Source: Halomonas heilongjiangensis (GTDB lineage Bacteria; Pseudomonadota; Gammaproteobacteria; Pseudomonadales; Halomonadaceae). From it: DNA of 64,000 nt. The translations under genes were made by a program, and so were the position numbers. The notes below the pieces were generated by a model that worked only from the letters and a program-made list of their open reading frames with translations, was not told the origin of the DNA and made no database searches. Shown here piece by piece: positions 36,553 to 44,648 of this stretch (position 1 is its first letter; every line of letters begins with the position of its first letter). The stretch spans positions 128,585-192,584 of the forward strand of contig NZ_PNRE01000025.1 in the NCBI RefSeq assembly GCF_002879645.1, in the 5' to 3' direction.

Positions 36553-37725
36553 CTATCCATCCATCTGGATATCCACGCTGGTCGGCACCTCCTCGATGCC
36601 CAGACCATTGGCGTAGACCCACGTCAAGGCGCAGCCAGCCCAGGCTGGGCCAACGGCCTGGAACCGCACGCGTCCGGTCACTTCATCCAACTCTTCGAGG
36701 GTCAGATCGAGACCCATGGCTCGTCCGGTCCGCATCAGTTCGCTCTCCAGCCGCTGTCCATGGCTGATGCCGGCGAGCACCGCTGCGAAACGCATCGGGG
36801 CATCCAGCGAACGCCCCGGCGAGCCTCCGGCGACCCGCTCCAGTAGCTGTTGAGTCAGCGCGGGGTGATCGTAATAGAGCTTGTAGCACTTGAGGTGCTC
36901 AGAGAGAGCGATGACGGCATGATTGCCTTCCTGAGCCTCGATGGACGGATCATCGACGATCAGGTCGATACGCAGGTACGCCATGCCCTGCATGACCCCG
37001 GCCACCTTCTCCCCCAGGACGCGATAGCTCTCATGCAGCGTCTCGACTATCTGCCAGAGCTCGTCCTGCGGATGCTTGTGGAAAGCCGCCACCACCTGGC
37101 CTTCGGCCATCATCAGGCGCAACTGACGCCCTTCCAGCTGCTTTTCCAGCATGTAACGGACACTGAGCGGCAGGTAGTGGCGCCCGTGCTCGTCCACGTG
37201 GTCTTCCGAGAGTCGCGTCATTGCGTAGGGGGAAGCCGCGAGATCACTGGCCTTGTTCTTCTTCAGCTCTCGCGACTTGCGGAAGAGGAACTCCAGCTCG
37301 TCTTCGCTCTTGATATCCGTGATGAACTCTTCGTACAGGGTATTACGTATCACCGGCTTCAGGACCACCGGATAACCGAGCTTCTTGGCATAACGCAGGT
37401 GGTCGCGCTGTGAGCGCCCCGAAAAGGAAGCGGCGCTGACCACCTTGATGCCATGACGCTCGAGACGCGCTCGCCAGGCGCGAATGTCCTGGCAAAAATT
37501 CACCGCCGGCAGCAGGTTGCGGCCACTGACGCCACACACGAAGCCGGTGGGTTGCGGGATCTCGCCATCCCTGGCGGGGTGATCATAGTAATATGCCAGC
37601 TGCCGGGGTAGCAGCAGGGTGCGGGCACTGGCAGGCAGGCGCTGAGCATGAATCAGCAACCCTTCCTTGGTGATGCTGGGCAGGCTATCCAGCAAGGCAC
37701 CGAAGCTATCGATTCTGACATCCAT
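36553..37725 (-). CDS. Divergent, probably inactive ATP-grasp-like protein
   Basis: A 390-residue protein with recognisable ATP-grasp pieces: YAKKLGYPVVLKPV, MLEKQLEGRQLRLMMAEGQVVAAF and LRIDLIVDD. The glycine-rich loop after KPV is replaced by IRNTLYEEF, and the expected Glu-x-Asn metal motif is missing (ALSEHLKCY in its place). It may therefore be a non-catalytic partner or bind a different ligand. The C-terminal about 70 residues are unassigned. The ATG at 37725 lies 13 bases after the upstream stop with GGCGAG nearby, and is preferred over an earlier start inside the neighbouring gene. GC content is back to the high level of the flanks. Confidence 0.65.
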   Translation of the reverse strand: MDVRIDSFGALLDSLPSITKEGLLIHAQRLPASARTLLLPRQLAYYYDHPARDGEIPQPTGFVCGVSGRNLLPAVNFCQDIRAWRARLERHGIKVVSAASFSGRSQRDHLRYAKKLGYPVVLKPVIRNTLYEEFITDIKSEDELEFLFRKSRELKKNKASDLAASPYAMTRLSEDHVDEHGRHYLPLSVRYMLEKQLEGRQLRLMMAEGQVVAAFHKHPQDELWQIVETLHESYRVLGEKVAGVMQGMAYLRIDLIVDDPSIEAQEGNHAVIALSEHLKCYKLYYDHPALTQQLLERVAGGSPGRSLDAPMRFAAVLAGISHGQRLESELMRTGRAMGLDLTLEELDEVTGRVRFQAVGPAWAGCALTWVYANGLGIEEVPTSVDIQMDG

Positions 37726-37738
37726 GGGGGACTCGCCT

Positions 37739-39664
37739 TTAGCGTATGAGGGTGAAGCCATCGTGCAGCGATTCGTTGACGTGCATGACCCTGACCGAGG
37801 TCGGCAGCGCCTCTGAAGGACCGCGGATGCAGGCGGTGGTCAGTGAGGAAATGGCGACCAGGGAACCCTGCAACACCGCCTCCACCGTACGCCGATCGCG
37901 ATTCTTCACATACCCGTTCAGTCCCCCTTTCCGGGCGTGGCGGGCCACCCATTTGCGGAACCCCACCCCCGTTACCTTGCCACGGACCCGTACCTTCACC
38001 GTGATCCGGTCATCATCCAGCGGTGCCAGCGGCATGTCATGGTTATGCAGGATCTCCTCGATGGCCTGGCGCGGGACGTTCACGGCGTCACCGAACATCG
38101 GGTAACAGGCCGTACCGATGGCGGCATGTGCGTTCAGCTCGCAGATACCGATGTCGGTCTCTCCCACTGGCTTGCGATGGTCCTCGATCAGGAAATCGAT
38201 GCCGCAGTAATCCAGCCCCGGCACGGCCTTCACCGCGTCCTCCGCCAGCTTGATGATGCTGGGGTGCATCTCGTGATGCACATTGACGCTATCCCCCCCC
38301 TGGGAGAGATTGCAGGAACCGGAGAGATTGACGCGTTCTCCCAGCGGCGGCACGGAGTGCAGCGTATACCCGAGCTTGTCGAGCTGATACTGGGTCGACT
38401 CCGTATAGACGATGGGCCGGGACTTGAGGTGGGGGATCTTCTGCCGATAGCGATTCTTGATCAGGATCAGCTCGGCCACGGTATGCTTGCCATCACCGGT
38501 CACCGAGGCGGGTGCCCGCAGCGTGGCGGCGCGCACCTTGCCGCCGATCACCATGATCCGGTAATCCTCGCCGAAGATGTGCTTCTCGACGATGAAGTCA
38601 TCGTGACCCAGCTTGCTGGTTTCCAGCACATGAAAGGCGCTGCGCAGCTCCTCATCGCTGCGAATATTCGGCACCACCCCGATGCCGCGAACCCCAGTGG
38701 CCGGCTTCACCACCACCGGATAGCCGATCAGGTTGGCGTAGCGGGTGGCATTGTCATAGCCCCCCGAGGGAAACATCCGACCGCGGGGTACGGGGAATCC
38801 CAGCGGCGCCAGAAACTCACGGGTCGCCTCCTTGTGGGTGCACAGGGCAATGGCATCCACCGACACCAGGGGGGACCGGCTGAGCTTGAAGTAGAAGCGC
38901 TGCCCAGCCTTGTCGGCAGTGAAGACGCCCTTGCCGGTGCGCAACACATTGAAGCCCTGGCGGAGACACTCGCGCTCCATCAAGTGGCTCTTGGCATCCA
39001 TGGTGCCAAGCGGCAGCATCAGGGGAGTGTCATCGAAGGCGTTGGGGTGCAGCGGCGGAGAAGGCGCCTGGAGCACGCCCTGCAACCGTGGCTGATAGGT
39101 GTAGGTCGGTGGCTCGCCCTCGGGGAGGTAGAGCACCTGTTCGGCACGGGTGAACAGCGCCTCGACCAGCGCCTCGTCTTCCGAGGCCGCCGGGGGTGCG
39201 CCACGAGCCTCGCCCTTCATCCGTCGTGCGAAATCGATGAAGAGTTGCTTGAGCGCCTTGTGGATGCTGGAGACCGCTCGTTGTATCTTGGCCCACTGGC
39301 GCAGGTCGAGCGGCCTGGCGTCGTCGATCAGCTCTGCCGTGGGCTCCACCCAGGCCTTCACCTGAGGCCCCAGCCGTCCATTGGCCAGGGCCTCGGCATC
39401 GAGCTGGCTTCCCATCAGCCGTGTCGCCACCGTCTCGAGGTACTCCCAGTAACGACTGGTCATGGGCTTGCCTGGACGCTGACCGACCAACCCTTCCACG
39501 GCGCCGGTGATCTCACGGTCCTGGGTGCCGATGGTCACTTTCAGGTAGTAATTCACCTCACCCCTGGTCGACTGTTCATCCGCCATCGAGGTCAGCCTTT
39601 CGGCGTGAGGTCTCGAGTACGCGACCAGCTCAATACGCTTGACGCTATAGTTCTCTTGCGGCAT
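37739..39664 (-). CDS. Enolase-N-like domain / ATP-grasp / acylphosphatase fusion
   Basis: A 641-residue protein. Residues 1-150 resemble an enolase-superfamily N-terminal capping domain (VKRIELVAYSRP, WEYLETVATRLMGSQL). The ATP-grasp domain (about 270-540) has KPATGVRGIGV, VTGDGKHTVAELI, SCNLSQGGD, GIDFLI and CELNAHAAIG. The C-terminal acylphosphatase (about 553-640) has RGKVTGVGFRKW (catalytic Arg570) and GYVKNRDRR (catalytic Asn588). It is the second ATP-grasp/acylphosphatase fusion in the locus. The next gene upstream encodes an enolase-superfamily protein, so the capping domain may mark interaction with it or descent from it. A G8 run lies at 38293-38300. Confidence 0.85.
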   Translation of the reverse strand: MPQENYSVKRIELVAYSRPHAERLTSMADEQSTRGEVNYYLKVTIGTQDREITGAVEGLVGQRPGKPMTSRYWEYLETVATRLMGSQLDAEALANGRLGPQVKAWVEPTAELIDDARPLDLRQWAKIQRAVSSIHKALKQLFIDFARRMKGEARGAPPAASEDEALVEALFTRAEQVLYLPEGEPPTYTYQPRLQGVLQAPSPPLHPNAFDDTPLMLPLGTMDAKSHLMERECLRQGFNVLRTGKGVFTADKAGQRFYFKLSRSPLVSVDAIALCTHKEATREFLAPLGFPVPRGRMFPSGGYDNATRYANLIGYPVVVKPATGVRGIGVVPNIRSDEELRSAFHVLETSKLGHDDFIVEKHIFGEDYRIMVIGGKVRAATLRAPASVTGDGKHTVAELILIKNRYRQKIPHLKSRPIVYTESTQYQLDKLGYTLHSVPPLGERVNLSGSCNLSQGGDSVNVHHEMHPSIIKLAEDAVKAVPGLDYCGIDFLIEDHRKPVGETDIGICELNAHAAIGTACYPMFGDAVNVPRQAIEEILHNHDMPLAPLDDDRITVKVRVRGKVTGVGFRKWVARHARKGGLNGYVKNRDRRTVEAVLQGSLVAISSLTTACIRGPSEALPTSVRVMHVNESLHDGFTLIR

Positions 39665-39714
39665 GTCGCACCATCTTCAAAAAGCCGGGCGGATCACTCC
39701 GCCCGGCATGTTCC

Positions 39715-41103
39715 TCAGTTGGCGCCTTCCAGCGCCTTGGCCAACTTCTCGTCGCTGTACTTGAACCGCTTGCCCTGCTCGGCCTCGCGTCCGAGGAAGC
39801 GGTCATCGAAGGCACTCCTGAGCAGTGCCTTGCGGGCGTCACGATCGGGAATGCGGCCTTCGGCGCCATAGGCGCGATGGAACATCATCCGCCGCCTGAG
39901 AGCGGAACGGCATACGTTGGTCGCCCAGCCGGCGCCCTCGGGCGCGACCAGCTGATTGTCTTCCCGTTCTGCACGGGGATGTACCAGGCGCACCTTGCGT
40001 TCCTTCTGGAACGTGGCCGGGAAGTACCGGCATGTATCCAGGCTTCTCGCCAGCGCCAGCATGACCAGGGTGTTGAAGTTGGTGGTGTTGGGCAGGTTGC
40101 CCAGGAAGATGCCGCCCTTGAAGCCCAGCGCCTTGGCTTCACGCTCGGTCTCCAGCACCTCATGGAAGCCACCGGCCTTCTGGGGCGTTACCTTGAGATC
40201 GACGTAGGGCATGTAGGGGGCCAGGGTGCGAATCGATTCGACACCCCAGATGGGCTTGGCCAGCATGATGCGGATCCGCTTGCCCTTTGCATAGGCGAAG
40301 GCTTCGCGATAGAAGGCATCGGAAATCTCGGCGAAGGGATCCTCGACCACGACCTCGACGCCCAGCTTTTCGACCAGCCCGGTCAGGGTGATATCGTCAC
40401 AGAAGCGCTTCCAGTCATCCAGTTGCCACCGTTGGCCAGCGTTGAGAATAATGCCCTGAACGGCATGCTGCTTGCCGCCCAGGGCGAACAGCAGGGAGTT
40501 CACCAGGGCACTGGCCTTGTCGGCTTCGATGCGACGTCCACGGCGCAGCCATCCCTCCACGACCTTCCCTCCCGCAATATCGGAGAGCAGCTTCTCTGTG
40601 TTCTTCAGGCGATCATTGAACACATTGCGCACCATGCCATCTTCACTGGCTCCAGCCACCTGCTGGCTCACCGGGACGCCCTGCTGTTTGGCGAGGATAT
40701 CCAGCAATGCACACTCGGCAGCAAAGCATACCGATGGACTGGGCCGTTGCTGGCTGATGCCCTCCTCGGTGTAGCCGAAGATTTCGCTTACGACCTGTTG
40801 CACCACTTCACGCACCTGCTGGCTCGGCTTCTTCTCGCCAGCCGGCACGGGAAGCGATTTCCCGGTAAGCCCTCGTGCCAACTTCTTTGCATAGCGGGTA
40901 GCACGGGACAGGGTCTCTGCACTGATGCTGGAAGGCCTTGCTTCACCGAGTCCAACGTACTCTTTCCCATCCACTTCGGCCGTCACCTTGAAGAAGATGG
41001 AGTATGCTTCGGACTCCCGTCCGCTGAGGCTATCACCCTGCTCCTTATCGGCCTTGGTGACAGGCTTGTTCTTCAACGTGAAGATATCGATTTGAGTAAT
41101 CAT
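39715..41103 (-). CDS. Enolase-superfamily (MR/MLE-like) protein with altered metal ligands
   Basis: A 462-residue protein. The N-terminal alpha+beta capping domain is followed by the AAECALLDILAKQQGVPV helix and a TIM barrel of the muconate-lactonizing/dipeptide-epimerase type. Barrel motifs are visible: IILNAGQRW, where the usual first metal Asp is Asn221; VVVEDPF, with Glu254; IRIMLAKPIW, where the third Asp/Glu ligand is not evident; and DLKVTPQKAGG, with Lys304. Intact relatives racemise or epimerise amino-acid residues, which would suit peptide synthesis, but the changed ligands leave chemistry in doubt. The ATG at 41103 has GGAGG eight bases upstream. Confidence 0.8.
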   Translation of the reverse strand: MITQIDIFTLKNKPVTKADKEQGDSLSGRESEAYSIFFKVTAEVDGKEYVGLGEARPSSISAETLSRATRYAKKLARGLTGKSLPVPAGEKKPSQQVREVVQQVVSEIFGYTEEGISQQRPSPSVCFAAECALLDILAKQQGVPVSQQVAGASEDGMVRNVFNDRLKNTEKLLSDIAGGKVVEGWLRRGRRIEADKASALVNSLLFALGGKQHAVQGIILNAGQRWQLDDWKRFCDDITLTGLVEKLGVEVVVEDPFAEISDAFYREAFAYAKGKRIRIMLAKPIWGVESIRTLAPYMPYVDLKVTPQKAGGFHEVLETEREAKALGFKGGIFLGNLPNTTNFNTLVMLALARSLDTCRYFPATFQKERKVRLVHPRAEREDNQLVAPEGAGWATNVCRSALRRRMMFHRAYGAEGRIPDRDARKALLRSAFDDRFLGREAEQGKRFKYSDEKLAKALEGAN

Positions 41104-41157
41104 CTCTAGGACCTCCTTGTGGCTCCAACTATCACTTTGCAAGAATCCCCTCCTGCA

Positions 41158-42384
41158 TCACCCTGCTGCTGTTGCTTCCTGCTTCTCCTTGTATTTCCCA
41201 AGAAGTCCTTCTTTTTTATAGAATTCGACCAATTCCTGGCATTCAAGCAATGGCCTGTTCATCTGAAAAAGTCGAACCTGGCTATAACTGTTGCCCTCGA
41301 GGACCACGACGCCTTCGTCATCGATGATGAGATCGAAACCGCAGTACTTGACGTAAGGCAACTGATTGAATACACGGCATATTCCGCGCCTTATATCGTC
41401 CCACGCCGGCACGCGCTTGCCCTGGATCCTTTCCCCTGTATCGGGATGGCACTCCCAGCCATGGCCCTTGTATTTCCCTTCGGCCGCCACGGCACAGCCG
41501 AGTTCACCACTGACAAGGTCGACTTCGGCACTCAGCCCTCCCAACGAGAAATTATCGATGGGATAGGATTCGCTCGTACCGATCCGTTGCACTGCCCGCA
41601 TGACCCTGGCTTGTCCTGAGGTCGGGCTGCGAACGACCAACACTCTAAGCGTATTGACCGTCAATGGAAACAGTGTTTGAGTAAAGACACCTTGCTGTAT
41701 GTAATCGTTAAGGATGAAGGGAACTTCCTGCCCGGCCAACACCTCACCGAGCTCATCCACCTTCACGATGATGCGGGAGTGGCTATCATCGTTGGTTTCC
41801 ATTACCGCATGGTGACGATCGGTACGAATGAAGTAGACACTTCCACCTCCACCTCCGCCCAACGGCTTGGCAACCATCATGCGTCCGTCATCCTGACCGT
41901 TGATGACACGATCCCATATCGGACTGTAGGGAATGGCTCGCCCGTTGCGGAAGGTGGCGATGATGTCAGGTACTCGGCAGTAACGACCCAACACCTGGGT
42001 AAACAACACCTTGTCATTGAAGACGATACTGTAAGATCCGTTGACCAGTCTCGTCAGCCAGCGCTGAACGTCGCTGAGGTAGAGATCGATATTGTCCGGA
42101 TCGAGTCCGTATAGCCGTACCTTTTCAGGAAGAAATCCACGCTTGTAGAGGAACTTGGCCTGTTTCTCGCTGAGACGCTCCAGATCCGGATCGGCATGGA
42201 AGTCGAGCGTGAAGCGCTTGTGCAGTGCCAGCGCCTCCGGGCCACTCAGGCTGGCCATGAACTGCTGGTGGTGGTCCCTGGGAAGGTCCGGCGACGTTGC
42301 CGCCTGGGCCCTGGAGAACGGCCTTGCTGACTGCGGTATCGAGCGTCTGAGCAATACGGGCTTGCTGGGCGTTAATTGCATCAT
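41158..42384 (-). CDS. Sugar-transfer-associated ATP-grasp protein, apparently intact
   Basis: A 408-residue protein of the sugar-transfer-associated ATP-grasp group (ATPgrasp_ST). It has MVAKPLGGGGGGSV (phosphate loop), NTLRVLVV, FSLGGLSAEVDL, a GHGWECHPDTG segment, and FDLIID followed by VLEGNS (metal-binding Glu/Asn). This group occurs in exopolysaccharide clusters and is thought to attach amino acids or peptides to sugars. It is one of three tandem paralogues and the only one with a complete active site. The ATG at 42384 has AGGA eight bases upstream; a TTG seven codons earlier is less likely. Confidence 0.85.
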   Translation of the reverse strand: MMQLTPSKPVLLRRSIPQSARPFSRAQAATSPDLPRDHHQQFMASLSGPEALALHKRFTLDFHADPDLERLSEKQAKFLYKRGFLPEKVRLYGLDPDNIDLYLSDVQRWLTRLVNGSYSIVFNDKVLFTQVLGRYCRVPDIIATFRNGRAIPYSPIWDRVINGQDDGRMMVAKPLGGGGGGSVYFIRTDRHHAVMETNDDSHSRIIVKVDELGEVLAGQEVPFILNDYIQQGVFTQTLFPLTVNTLRVLVVRSPTSGQARVMRAVQRIGTSESYPIDNFSLGGLSAEVDLVSGELGCAVAAEGKYKGHGWECHPDTGERIQGKRVPAWDDIRRGICRVFNQLPYVKYCGFDLIIDDEGVVVLEGNSYSQVRLFQMNRPLLECQELVEFYKKEGLLGKYKEKQEATAAG

Positions 42385-42394
42385 GGTGGCTGTC

Positions 42395-43576
42395 CTAGAT
42401 TCCAAATTCGCGAATGAACTCGACGGCCGCCTCGGACTGCATCAAGGGACCATGCACCTGAAAGGGAACGACACTCGGCTGGCTACTCAGCTCGATCAAC
42501 CGTGGCGTATCACCGCCGATCTCGATGTCGATCTGGGCGAAGGTGAAGATGGGCTTGTGGGTGATCACTGCCAGAATCTCTCTCTCGATGAATCGCCAGG
42601 TCTCTTGATAGCGGCCCCGCTCCCAGGGCCTGGGAAGTCGCGGGCCGGTCAGGAGGGTGTCGGCCCGGTAGCGCACCACGCTCTTGACGCGACCAGTGTT
42701 GAGCGAGAGGCGATAACTCTTGGCCGAGTGTCGCCCCAGGGGGCACTCGGTGCGCTCCACCACGGCGGCCAGCGGAATCAGCGCGGCGCTCGCCGGGTCG
42801 AGCATCATCAATACCTTCAGGCGAGAGGTCGAGACGGCGGCGGCACGGGGCGATCGCATCGGCAGGCGCCGTGCGAACAGCTGATATTGCAGCGCCGGGG
42901 TCTCGAGCAGTTGGCGCGCATTGCCATTGGTCAGCGGTAGCAGGCGGGCCTGAAGATCACTCACATAGGCGTCGGCCTGGGCATTCGGCAACCGGTAGAG
43001 CGCCTTCTTGTCCGGCAGGAAGCCGCGGTTGTGCAGGTATTCGGCGTCCTCCTGGGCCAGCCAGCGGGATCCGAGCAGAAAATCCCGACTGAACTCCCGC
43101 CAGATCTCCACCCCTTCGGCCTTGTCCAGCCGTTGTACGCGTCCCTCGTGACTGAGGTCGGCACTGCGCTTGGTATCGTAGATAATCCGCGAGTGGCGCC
43201 CCCCGCGCAGGTAGGGCAAGCGTTCGCGGATTCCCGCCAGGTGCGGTGTGGGCCGCCGCTCTTCATGGCGGCCATAGCGCAGGTAGTGGATGAGGGGATT
43301 GATGCCGGCGCCACGAACGTCCTCGTACTCTTCGAGATACCAGGCCGTATGGAAACCGGGGCCCGGGCTCAGGCCCTGCCGGGCCCCCAGGCTCATGAAG
43401 TGGCCCAACGGGTCCCGCTGTGCCTGGGGGTCCTGCTGGAGTTCGGGATGGTTGCCGAGGTACCACTCGGCGTTGAAGTAGCCGCTGCGCAGGATCTCCT
43501 CACGCAGCAGCGTCGGGCGATGTCCCACGACGCGCAGCAGTCTGCGCTTGGCTGCATCGAGTACCGGGTTCGGCAT
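42395..43576 (-). CDS. Degenerate sugar-transfer-type ATP-grasp paralogue with WYL-type modules
   Basis: A 393-residue protein. Residues of about 25-110 carry two modules (FNAEWYLGNHPEL...DPLGHFMSLG and AWYLEEYEDV...NPLIHYLRYGRHEERRPTP), as in two glycosyltransferases of the locus. The rest is related to the ATP-grasp protein at 41158-42384: HNRGFLPDKKALYRL, YVSDLQ and FAQIDIEI...LIELSS. The glycine-rich loop is missing and the metal Asn has become Ser, so ATP-grasp activity is doubtful. The start overlaps the upstream stop by one base (TGATG). It may act as a scaffold between the ligases and the glycosyltransferases. Confidence 0.7.
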   Translation of the reverse strand: MPNPVLDAAKRRLLRVVGHRPTLLREEILRSGYFNAEWYLGNHPELQQDPQAQRDPLGHFMSLGARQGLSPGPGFHTAWYLEEYEDVRGAGINPLIHYLRYGRHEERRPTPHLAGIRERLPYLRGGRHSRIIYDTKRSADLSHEGRVQRLDKAEGVEIWREFSRDFLLGSRWLAQEDAEYLHNRGFLPDKKALYRLPNAQADAYVSDLQARLLPLTNGNARQLLETPALQYQLFARRLPMRSPRAAAVSTSRLKVLMMLDPASAALIPLAAVVERTECPLGRHSAKSYRLSLNTGRVKSVVRYRADTLLTGPRLPRPWERGRYQETWRFIEREILAVITHKPIFTFAQIDIEIGGDTPRLIELSSQPSVVPFQVHGPLMQSEAAVEFIREFGI

Positions 43577-44646
43577 CAGGCACCCAATCGGCTGATGTGG
43601 CTGGCGATGAAGGGGTCGCCCAGCAGGGGGCGATGGATCTGGTGCGTGGCCAGATGGCCCTCGCAGGCAGCAAAGAAACTCGGCCCCTCGTCGGTGAGCA
43701 CGAAGGAGAGGCTGCAGGCGCGCAGGTAGGAGGATTCGTCGAAGAAGGCCATCAGCATCTTGCGAATCTCTCGCCAGCCGGGCAGGTGCTGCCCGACGAG
43801 GCGGCTCCCCGTCTGGGGATGGGTCGGAAAGTCGGTGAGCGTGTGAAGCCGCTCGTCCAGCCCCTTGCAGGAGGTGATCAGGCCGGTCTCGTCGTCGACT
43901 GAGGCGCTCAGGGCGCCCTCCTCGACCCGCAGGGCGGCGCTGCCGTCCTCGCGCTGCCGTCCGATCACCAGGGTGGCGGCAGCGAGTTGTGGTCGCCATT
44001 CGTGCGGCTCGCGGACCAGCAGCACATTGAGCAGGTTGAGGTGACCGGGGGCCAGCCCTTCGGCAAAGCCCCCCTGGGGAACGTGTTCGGTCAGAACGTA
44101 GGCGCAACCCTGTCGGCGTGCCTGCTGCTGAAGGGCCTGCACCAGCTCGTCGCTGCGCCCCTCGCCCAGGGGACCCTGGAAGCGGCCTTGCTGCAGCAGG
44201 ATACGCTGATAGGAGGCGGCCATCCTTGGCTGCATGGGATGCACGATCAGACCGCCCGACGCCTGATCGCGCTGACGCCACCAGGGCGAGGCTGCCCACT
44301 GCACCTCTTCCGCACTCACCACGCAGTAGATCTGCGGGGCGCGGCAGTAGTTGCTTACCACGTGGGAACAGAGCACGCGGTCGGCCATGACCGCCTGGTA
44401 CTTGGCATTGGCAGCCTGCAGGCGCAGGGCTTGAAAGTCGCTCAGGTAGCCGTCGACGCCGTTATCCGCCATGTCGTACAACGCCCAGCGGCTGCGCAGG
44501 AACCCGGCGTGGAAGAGACGCTGCTGGAGCTCCTCGGACAACCCGTAGTTCGGCTCGTCCCAGTAGGCGAGGGAAAAGGCCTTCCAGGCTTGCAAGGTAT
44601 CGATGTCCTGCGCGTCTCGTACGGCTTGTTGATATTGGCTGAACAT
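43576..44646 (-). CDS. Degenerate sugar-transfer-type ATP-grasp paralogue
   Basis: A 356-residue protein related to the two genes downstream: FHAGFLRSRWALYDM, GYLSDFQ, VVSNYCRAPQI and a C-terminal HQIHRPLLG that matches the MNRPLL ending of the intact member. The glycine-rich nucleotide loop and the Glu-x-Asn metal site are not recognisable. The ATG at 44646 lies two bases after the rfbC stop and a longer frame runs back into rfbC, so this start is preferred. It links the dTDP-rhamnose genes to the ligase block in one transcription unit. Confidence 0.65.
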   Translation of the reverse strand: MFSQYQQAVRDAQDIDTLQAWKAFSLAYWDEPNYGLSEELQQRLFHAGFLRSRWALYDMADNGVDGYLSDFQALRLQAANAKYQAVMADRVLCSHVVSNYCRAPQIYCVVSAEEVQWAASPWWRQRDQASGGLIVHPMQPRMAASYQRILLQQGRFQGPLGEGRSDELVQALQQQARRQGCAYVLTEHVPQGGFAEGLAPGHLNLLNVLLVREPHEWRPQLAAATLVIGRQREDGSAALRVEEGALSASVDDETGLITSCKGLDERLHTLTDFPTHPQTGSRLVGQHLPGWREIRKMLMAFFDESSYLRACSLSFVLTDEGPSFFAACEGHLATHQIHRPLLGDPFIASHISRLGA

Positions 44647-44648
44647 CT

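Noticed and set aside
26661..39664. Cyanophycin synthetase (cphA)
   Set aside because: The ligase domains resemble the ATP-grasp part of CphA, but none is joined to a Mur-ligase-like domain and no cyanophycinase is present.
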